Positions 58,692-64,000 of a DNA stretch of 64,000 bases are shown one piece after another. A program made the position numbers and the translations under genes. Numbering within the stretch: position 1 is the stretch's first letter; every line of letters begins with the position of its first letter. A model generated the notes under the pieces. The model was not told the origin of the DNA. It did not search any database and was given only the letters and a program-made list of their open reading frames with translations. This stretch comes from Microbulbifer hydrolyticus (lineage in GTDB: Bacteria > Pseudomonadota > Gammaproteobacteria > Pseudomonadales > Cellvibrionaceae): assembly GCF_009931115.1 (NCBI RefSeq), contig NZ_CP047491.1:930001-994000 (forward strand), read 5' to 3'.

Positions 58692-59234
58692 ATGGGCTTT
58701 AGACAAAAGGGACTTACCCTCATCGAACTGATGGTGACACTGGCAGTACTCGCCATCGTCGCTTCCATCGCCATTCCGAATTTCCGCACTCTCATCAACA
58801 ACAATCAATCTGTCGCTCTGGGTGAAGATCTGGCCGGGGCTCTGCACTATGCGCGCAGCGAAGCCGTCAAACGATCCGCAAGTGTCACCCTTTGTGGCAG
58901 TGCGGACGGTACGACCTGCAACGGCACCTGGACCGATCACTGGATCGTCATTGTGGATTCCGCAACGAGCGAAAGTGCACCACTACCTTTGGTGGGAGCG
59001 GTGCTGCGTCAATGGGAGCCGCCTGTTGATGGCGCAACGATTACCGCCAAGCGTGGCACTACCAATGTGGGGTTTGTGCGTTTCACTGGAAAAGGACTGT
59101 TGGCCGCGTCAGGCAGCGGTGCAATAGAGATAAATTCCAGCGTAAGCGGCTGCACTGCCAATTCCGGACGAACGGTAAAAATTGGTATCGCGGGTGTCCT
59201 TCGTGTCACCCATGGTTCCACCGGCTGTAGTTAA
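58692..59234 (+). CDS. fimU: Type IV minor pilin, GspH/FimT (FimU-like) family, cluster 2
   Basis: A 180-residue paralog of the protein at 50405-50962: MGFRQKG|LTLIELMVTLAVLAIVASIAIPNF, then VALGEDLAGALHYARSEAVKR, CGSADGTTCNGTW and a terminal STGCS. The same Cys positions are kept. It has a much better ribosome binding site than its cluster 1 counterpart. First gene of cluster 2. Confidence 0.88.
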   Translation: MGFRQKGLTLIELMVTLAVLAIVASIAIPNFRTLINNNQSVALGEDLAGALHYARSEAVKRSASVTLCGSADGTTCNGTWTDHWIVIVDSATSESAPLPLVGAVLRQWEPPVDGATITAKRGTTNVGFVRFTGKGLLAASGSGAIEINSSVSGCTANSGRTVKIGIAGVLRVTHGSTGCS

Positions 59235-59248
59235 AGCGGGGTTTGGTG

Positions 59249-59674
59249 ATGAAAAACCAACATGGCGCGGGCCTGATTGAAGTCCTCGTGACAGTACTCA
59301 TTTTGGGTACCTCACTTCTCTCCTTGGCGGCACTGCAAAGTAAGTCGCTGCAATATAACCACAGTGCCTACCTGCGTTCCCAGGCAAATATTTTGGCCTA
59401 TGACATTCTCGACAGGGTACGCATCAACCGCACGAATACCACCAGTTACTCACTTGGTGTAGCGGATGCCAAGCCGACCGGAACCACGCTGGCAGAGCAG
59501 GATATGAATCAGTGGCTAACCAATATTGAAACCATGCTGCCAGGTGCGGATGGCGGCATCGAGTGCGTAGCTGCCGCCAGCTTCTGCACCGTTACCATCG
59601 AATGGACGGAGCAGAATAGCTCTGGCCAAGCCAGCGAAGACGAAAGTCAGTTCGTCTACACCACCAGGCTGTGA
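59249..59674 (+). CDS. pilV: Type IV minor pilin PilV, cluster 2
   Basis: A 141-residue prepilin, MKNQHG|AGLIEVLVTVLILGTSLL. The stretch from LIEVLV to RVRINR is identical in protein sequence to the cluster 1 PilV, and most of the C-terminal half is similar (IETMLPGADGG-ECVA, SQFVYTTRL). Start ATG 59249; an in-frame GTG and TTG lie just upstream. Confidence 0.9.
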   Translation: MKNQHGAGLIEVLVTVLILGTSLLSLAALQSKSLQYNHSAYLRSQANILAYDILDRVRINRTNTTSYSLGVADAKPTGTTLAEQDMNQWLTNIETMLPGADGGIECVAAASFCTVTIEWTEQNSSGQASEDESQFVYTTRL

Positions 59675-59684
59675 GGAGTAGAGC

Positions 59685-60779
59685 ATGAATATGAGAGCAG
59701 TGCATAGCCAGACAATACGCAGCAAGAAATTGGGCCTTCAAAAAGGTATCTCGCTGGTCGAGTTGATGATCTCCATCACCATCGGCCTGATCCTGATGAC
59801 CGGTGTGGTTCAGCTTTTCCTTTCCAGCCGCGCCACCTTCTCCACCCAGCAAGCGCTGTCTCGTGTGCAGGAGAGTGGTCGCCTGGCAATGGAGTTTCTG
59901 TCGGAAGACATTCGCATGGCCGGCTACATGGGCTGCATGAGCCGAAACCTGAACTTTACCAACACCCTCAACAATGCCACTGATCTTGCGTACAACTTTG
60001 AAATTGGTATCGAGGGGCTGAACGACGTAGGCGCCACCGTTCCTGCAGGCTACCCAGCCAATATCGTGCAGGGCACGGATGTGCTGGTCGTGCGTGGAGG
60101 CACCGGTAACGGCGTGGATGTTGTTGCTGTAAACAACAACAGCAAAGTGTTTATAGAGGACACCGGCGTGACTGAATCCTGCGGATCTGGTCTGGATAGC
60201 TTCAGTGGTCTGTGTGAGCGGGATATTCTGGTGGTCTCCGATTGCTCGAAAGCGCGTGTATTCCAGGTATCGGATCTGGCTGAGGAAAGTGGTGTGGGTG
60301 TGAGTGTTGAGCACCTGGATGCGGGTACGAGCCCGGGTAATGCCGCGAATACCTGGGGAGGGGGGAGCATACCGGACGAAAACTTCGGTGACGATGCCGA
60401 AGTCATTGAGATGAATACCACTGTTTATTACATCTCCCTGGGCGTCAGTGGTCAGCCTGGTTTGTGGCAGGAAACCAATGGCGCCAATCCAATGGAGCTA
60501 TTGGAAGGTGTTGAGAATATGCAGCTTACCTATGGACGCGATACATCGGGAGATGGCATTCCGGATAGCTACGTAGATGCCTCGGCACTAACTACCAGCG
60601 CAGATTGGGAACAGGTGGCCAGTGTAAGGGTGCAGCTACTGGTGCAAAGCACCGAAGATAACCTGCTGCAGGAAGCGCAGCCCTATACGTTCAATGGGGT
60701 TACCAACAGCGCACCCGCTGACCGTCGCCTGCGACAGGTATTTATAAATACCGTGGGTATTCGCAGCCGCCTGCCCTGA
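59685..60779 (+). CDS. pilW: Type IV minor pilin PilW, cluster 2
   Basis: A 364-residue prepilin with an unusually long 21-residue leader before LQKG|ISLVELMISITIGLILM. The rest parallels cluster 1 PilW: MGCMSRNLNF, VVSDCSKARVFQ, YGRDTSGDGIPDSY and the identical C-terminal RRLRQVFINTVGIRSRLP. The middle (residues 120-240) differs most. Confidence 0.9.
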   Translation: MNMRAVHSQTIRSKKLGLQKGISLVELMISITIGLILMTGVVQLFLSSRATFSTQQALSRVQESGRLAMEFLSEDIRMAGYMGCMSRNLNFTNTLNNATDLAYNFEIGIEGLNDVGATVPAGYPANIVQGTDVLVVRGGTGNGVDVVAVNNNSKVFIEDTGVTESCGSGLDSFSGLCERDILVVSDCSKARVFQVSDLAEESGVGVSVEHLDAGTSPGNAANTWGGGSIPDENFGDDAEVIEMNTTVYYISLGVSGQPGLWQETNGANPMELLEGVENMQLTYGRDTSGDGIPDSYVDASALTTSADWEQVASVRVQLLVQSTEDNLLQEAQPYTFNGVTNSAPADRRLRQVFINTVGIRSRLP

Positions 60780-60805
60780 TCGAAACATCAAGGATTGAGT
60801 CGATT

Positions 60806-61345
60806 ATGAAAAAAATAACCAGCTTTAGCACGGTACAACGTCAGCAGGGGATGACCCTAATTGTTGGCTTGATCATGGTATTACTTATGACCATTGTCGG
60901 CATGGCGGCGATCCGCGGTAGCGGCATGCAGGAACTGATGGCGGGCAATATGCGCGACCGTAACCTGGCGTTCCAGTCTGCTGAAGCGGGTTTGCGCCAG
61001 GGCGAGGTGGTGCTTACCGGTGCGACCATCCCGGCGTTCGACGGTACTAGCACCGGTCTTGTCCAGGCCATCGATGGGTCCACCAGTACCGGCTTCTGGG
61101 ATACGTATGGTTGGGACGCCAGCTCGGTGCGCACCACGCTGGGGGTCGAGTATGTGGCGAGTCAGCCGCAGTATGTGATCGAAGAAGTGAGCACAACCGC
61201 AATAATCAATTCGGCGGATGGCGGCGCGGTGGACTTTGCCAGCTCTCTAAAAATGGACGATACCGTTTTTTACCGAGTGACAAGCCGCGCAGAAGGCGGT
61301 ACCGCGGATGCTGTTGTCATCCTGCAGTCCACATACAAACGCTGA
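60806..61345 (+). CDS. pilX: Type IV minor pilin PilX, cluster 2
   Basis: A 179-residue paralog of the cluster 1 PilX of identical length: QQG|MTLIVGLIMVLLMTIVGMAAIRGSGMQELMAGNMRDRN and C-terminal ADAVVILQSTYKR. Val at +5 as in its partner. 21 bases separate it from pilY1. Confidence 0.9.
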   Translation: MKKITSFSTVQRQQGMTLIVGLIMVLLMTIVGMAAIRGSGMQELMAGNMRDRNLAFQSAEAGLRQGEVVLTGATIPAFDGTSTGLVQAIDGSTSTGFWDTYGWDASSVRTTLGVEYVASQPQYVIEEVSTTAIINSADGGAVDFASSLKMDDTVFYRVTSRAEGGTADAVVILQSTYKR

Positions 61346-61366
61346 GTCGGGCGGAGAAGATAGTTC

Positions 61367-64000
61367 ATGATTAAGAAAGCGAAAGCTATAAAGTTCTGCA
61401 GTAGGGTGTTGGCAAGTCTTTTGAGCCTTGGGGTAACCCACAGTGCGGCCTCTCTAGATTTGGCCCAGAGCCCGCTGTTCCTCAGTAACGGCGCGTCGCC
61501 GAATGTGATGTTTGTGATCGACGATTCGGGTTCCATGAATTGGGAAATTACCCCGGAGCAGTACCGGGATGGCGGTAATGGCACCGAAGCCAATTACATT
61601 TTTCCGCGTGCCAACCTAATTTACGGCACGGGTGATTACGCCAACAACATCCCAACGGTCGATGACACTGATGCCTACGCCGCGCTGACCCGCTCGCCGC
61701 AAATTAACAAGAGTTACTACAACCCTTCGAATACCTATACGCCTTGGGTGAAGCACGACGGTACGCTTTATCCCAATGCGAATCCTGAGTGTGCCTGGCA
61801 CAACCCGGAGAATACCGGTACCTGTCCCAGCGTCGACGAGTCGGTCAATGCGAATGCGCGTAATTTGAAGGTCGAAAACGGTAATTACAACACCAACAAC
61901 TGGCTCAGCTGTACCGAGAATAACGCCACCTCCGTAACCTGTACTGCGTCTGCCGACAGCGAGACATTCTGGCCGGCACGCTATTACTGGCACGACGGCG
62001 GTAGCGAATGGGATCGAGACAACTATACAAAAACTGACATCAGGTCTGGTTCCGACTATAGCGGCCACGACCGCAGCAAGCGCAGTGACTGTGATAACGG
62101 AATCTGTACCTATGCGCAGGAAATCCAGAATTTTGCCAACTGGTACACCTATTATCGGTCCCGCACCCTCGCAGCGCGTGCAGGAATCGGGCGTGCCTTC
62201 GCAGAGCAGGGTGAGGACATACGTGTGGGCTTTGGTGCTATCAACAAGGGGGATGCCGACGTTGATGGTATCAATGCCAGAACGATCGTAAGCGGTGTGC
62301 GTGATTTTAGTGGCACCAGTCGAGAGAGTTTCTTCAGCGAACTCTACACCCGAGGCGTTTCTACATCGGGTACGCCGCTGCGGCGCGCGTTGGACGATGC
62401 CGGGCAGTATTTCTCACGCACCGACAACAAGGGGCCCTGGGGTGCGGACCCGGGAGTCGAGGACACCACCGCGCATCTTGCCTGCCGAGCCAGCTACACC
62501 ATCCTGATGACCGATGGCTATTGGAGCGATGGCCAGGCCAGTACGGCGGATGCGCGGGCCAATGTGGATAACGCCACCGGAACCCAAATTACGGGTCCGG
62601 ATGGCCAATCCTATACCTATAGTGCTGTTTCCCCATTTACAGATGCACACAGTAACACACTGGCAGATGTGGCCATGTACTACTGGAAGAATGATTTGCG
62701 CACCGATCTGGTTAACCAGGTACCGGTGAAAGATGACAATATCAACCCGGCATTCTGGCAACATATGGTGACCTTTGGGGTCGGCCTCGGCGTTACCGGC
62801 TCCATAGATAAGGAGGCGGCGTTTGATGCGATCAATGATAGTGGCATCACGATTGCCTGGCCGGATCCGAGTAATAGCAATTCTGCAAAGGTCGATGACC
62901 TCTTGCACGCTGCGGTAAATAGTCGCGGTGGTTTTTTTAGTGCTGCGGATCCACAGAAATTCTCCAGTGAGTTGTCGAACGTGCTTGAAAATATCCTGGG
63001 GCGCTCTGATGGCGCCGCCTCGTCGGTGGCAACCAACTCAACGCGCCTGGGAACAGACACCGTGGTCTATCAGGCCCTATTTAACAGCACTGACTGGAGC
63101 GGTGAACTGAAGGCGGTCAACCTGAACAGTGACGGCACAGTAGGTACTGAAAAATGGTCAACAGACACTGCAAGCTTTGCCAGTGCCGCAACACGAGATA
63201 TCTACACCCACAATGGATCGTCAGGTGTCCCCTTTGCCTGGGGCGCGACTGCAGCCGATGGTATCAGTGACGCGCAGAAAGCCGACCTAACAGGCGCTGA
63301 TACGGCAGTAGAAGGCGCAAACCGCTTACTTTGGGTTAGAGGTGCAGAGGTTGCTGGTCTGCGAGACCGACAGTCACTGCTCGGGGATATTGTCAACTCG
63401 AGTCCGGTATTTGCCGGCCGCAAAAAACAGAATTTCCACTTGTTATCCGATGCGTTAGGCGGCCACAAGTACACTGATTATTACAATACTTCTAAGAAAA
63501 ACCGTCGCGAAGTACTTTATGTAAATGCCAATGATGGCATGCTGCACGCATTTGATGCGGCAACAGGGGAAGAGCTCTTCGCTTATGTACCTGCGGGTGT
63601 TTATGAAAAACTGCGCAAGCTCAGTGCCACAGATTATGGAGAAAGCAGTAACTCTCACACCTATATCGTTGATGGCCCACTATTCGTTGGTGATGCTTAT
63701 ATCAACGGTAGCTGGAAAAATGTTCTCGTTGGTACGCTTGGCGCGGGGGGCAAAGGGATATTCGCACTGGATGTAACCAATCCTGATAGCTTTGATGAAA
63801 ACGATGTCCTGTTTGACTTTACCGATGAAGACCTCTATTCCGGTGATCTGGCCAAGCTTGGCAATATCACCAATGAGCCGATAATTGGACCCACCAATAG
63901 CGGTTGGAGGCTGTTCTTTGGTAACGGTTATAACTCCACAGGGGGTAATGCACATCTCTTTGCGGTGAGTCTCGATAACCCTATTGGTGGAACCAAGGTT
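61367..64000 (+). CDS. pilY1: PilY1-like pilus tip protein, cluster 2, with VWA domain (3' end beyond window)
   Basis: 878 codons are in the window. A signal peptide (to about THSAAS-LD) is followed by a von Willebrand A domain: VMFVIDDSGSMNW holds the MIDAS motif DxSxS, with later pieces ILMTDGYWSDG and VTFGVGLGV. From SSVATNSTRLG (about 63017) it matches the cluster 1 PilY1 through the propeller. The N-terminal 550 residues are unrelated in layout to cluster 1. Such VWA domains bind partners or respond to force at surfaces. ATG 61367 has GGAG upstream. Confidence 0.9.
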   Translation, partial: MIKKAKAIKFCSRVLASLLSLGVTHSAASLDLAQSPLFLSNGASPNVMFVIDDSGSMNWEITPEQYRDGGNGTEANYIFPRANLIYGTGDYANNIPTVDDTDAYAALTRSPQINKSYYNPSNTYTPWVKHDGTLYPNANPECAWHNPENTGTCPSVDESVNANARNLKVENGNYNTNNWLSCTENNATSVTCTASADSETFWPARYYWHDGGSEWDRDNYTKTDIRSGSDYSGHDRSKRSDCDNGICTYAQEIQNFANWYTYYRSRTLAARAGIGRAFAEQGEDIRVGFGAINKGDADVDGINARTIVSGVRDFSGTSRESFFSELYTRGVSTSGTPLRRALDDAGQYFSRTDNKGPWGADPGVEDTTAHLACRASYTILMTDGYWSDGQASTADARANVDNATGTQITGPDGQSYTYSAVSPFTDAHSNTLADVAMYYWKNDLRTDLVNQVPVKDDNINPAFWQHMVTFGVGLGVTGSIDKEAAFDAINDSGITIAWPDPSNSNSAKVDDLLHAAVNSRGGFFSAADPQKFSSELSNVLENILGRSDGAASSVATNSTRLGTDTVVYQALFNSTDWSGELKAVNLNSDGTVGTEKWSTDTASFASAATRDIYTHNGSSGVPFAWGATAADGISDAQKADLTGADTAVEGANRLLWVRGAEVAGLRDRQSLLGDIVNSSPVFAGRKKQNFHLLSDALGGHKYTDYYNTSKKNRREVLYVNANDGMLHAFDAATGEELFAYVPAGVYEKLRKLSATDYGESSNSHTYIVDGPLFVGDAYINGSWKNVLVGTLGAGGKGIFALDVTNPDSFDENDVLFDFTDEDLYSGDLAKLGNITNEPIIGPTNSGWRLFFGNGYNSTGGNAHLFAVSLDNPIGGTKV

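Overview
The window looks like chromosomal DNA of a marine gammaproteobacterium of the Cellvibrionales, probably Microbulbifer-like. The evidence is the core gene order (ispB / rplU-rpmA-obgE-proB / rpsT / murJ-ribF-ileS-lspA-fkpB-ispH / minor pilins), a Pseudomonas-type Fur, a tmRNA whose tag reads ANDDNYGAQLAA, and accessory genes typical of marine polysaccharide degraders (sulfatase, GHL10-type hydrolase, rhombosortase, proteobacterial sortase regulators). The taxon is inferred from gene content, not from a database search.

Left part (1-19 kb) is mostly accessory. A rhombosortase, cut by the window edge, follows a GHL10-like glycoside hydrolase on the minus strand. A putative exported amidase-like protein is on the plus strand. 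A five-gene minus-strand block follows: SDR dehydrogenase, lipoprotein sulfatase, lipoprotein DUF3604 (PHP-like), membrane-anchored parvulin and a HupE/UreJ-like membrane protein. This block is the best candidate for an undescribed system in the window. Next come an HD-domain/nucleotidyltransferase gene pair, an outer-membrane beta-barrel, a small CDF transporter, and the tRNA-modification gene tapT overlapping a DUF429-like (RNase H-fold) gene. A second DUF3604 gene then lies between the tmRNA gene and a decayed copy of the tmRNA 3' end plus terminator. That geometry is expected for an old integration at ssrA.

Middle part (19-50 kb) is largely housekeeping: ssrA, rlmD, two NSS-family sodium symporters on either side of smpB, ratA-rnfH, bamE, fur, an acyltransferase, recN, grpE-dnaK-dnaJ behind a good sigma-32 promoter, ispB, rplU-rpmA-obgE-proB, rpsT, and murJ-ribF-ileS-lspA-fkpB-ispH. 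Between rpsT and murJ sits a block with the histidine kinase, response regulator and OmpA-like protein (PdsO) of the proteobacterial dedicated sortase system, but no sortase or sortase target is in the window. A 46-residue single-helix protein with a strong ribosome binding site is encoded beside it.

Right part (50-64 kb) carries two tandem type IV minor-pilin clusters. Cluster 1 is fimU-pilV-pilW-pilX-pilY1-pilE. Cluster 2 is fimU-pilV-pilW-pilX-pilY1, the last gene running off the window. A lone GspH/FimT-type pilin lies between them on the opposite strand. The minor pilins and the PilY1 C-terminal propeller are closely conserved between clusters. The PilY1 N-termini differ: the second has a von Willebrand A domain with an intact MIDAS motif, and the first has an unrelated or MIDAS-less front end with a DxDxDG calcium-type loop. 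The cell may therefore build two alternative pilus tips.
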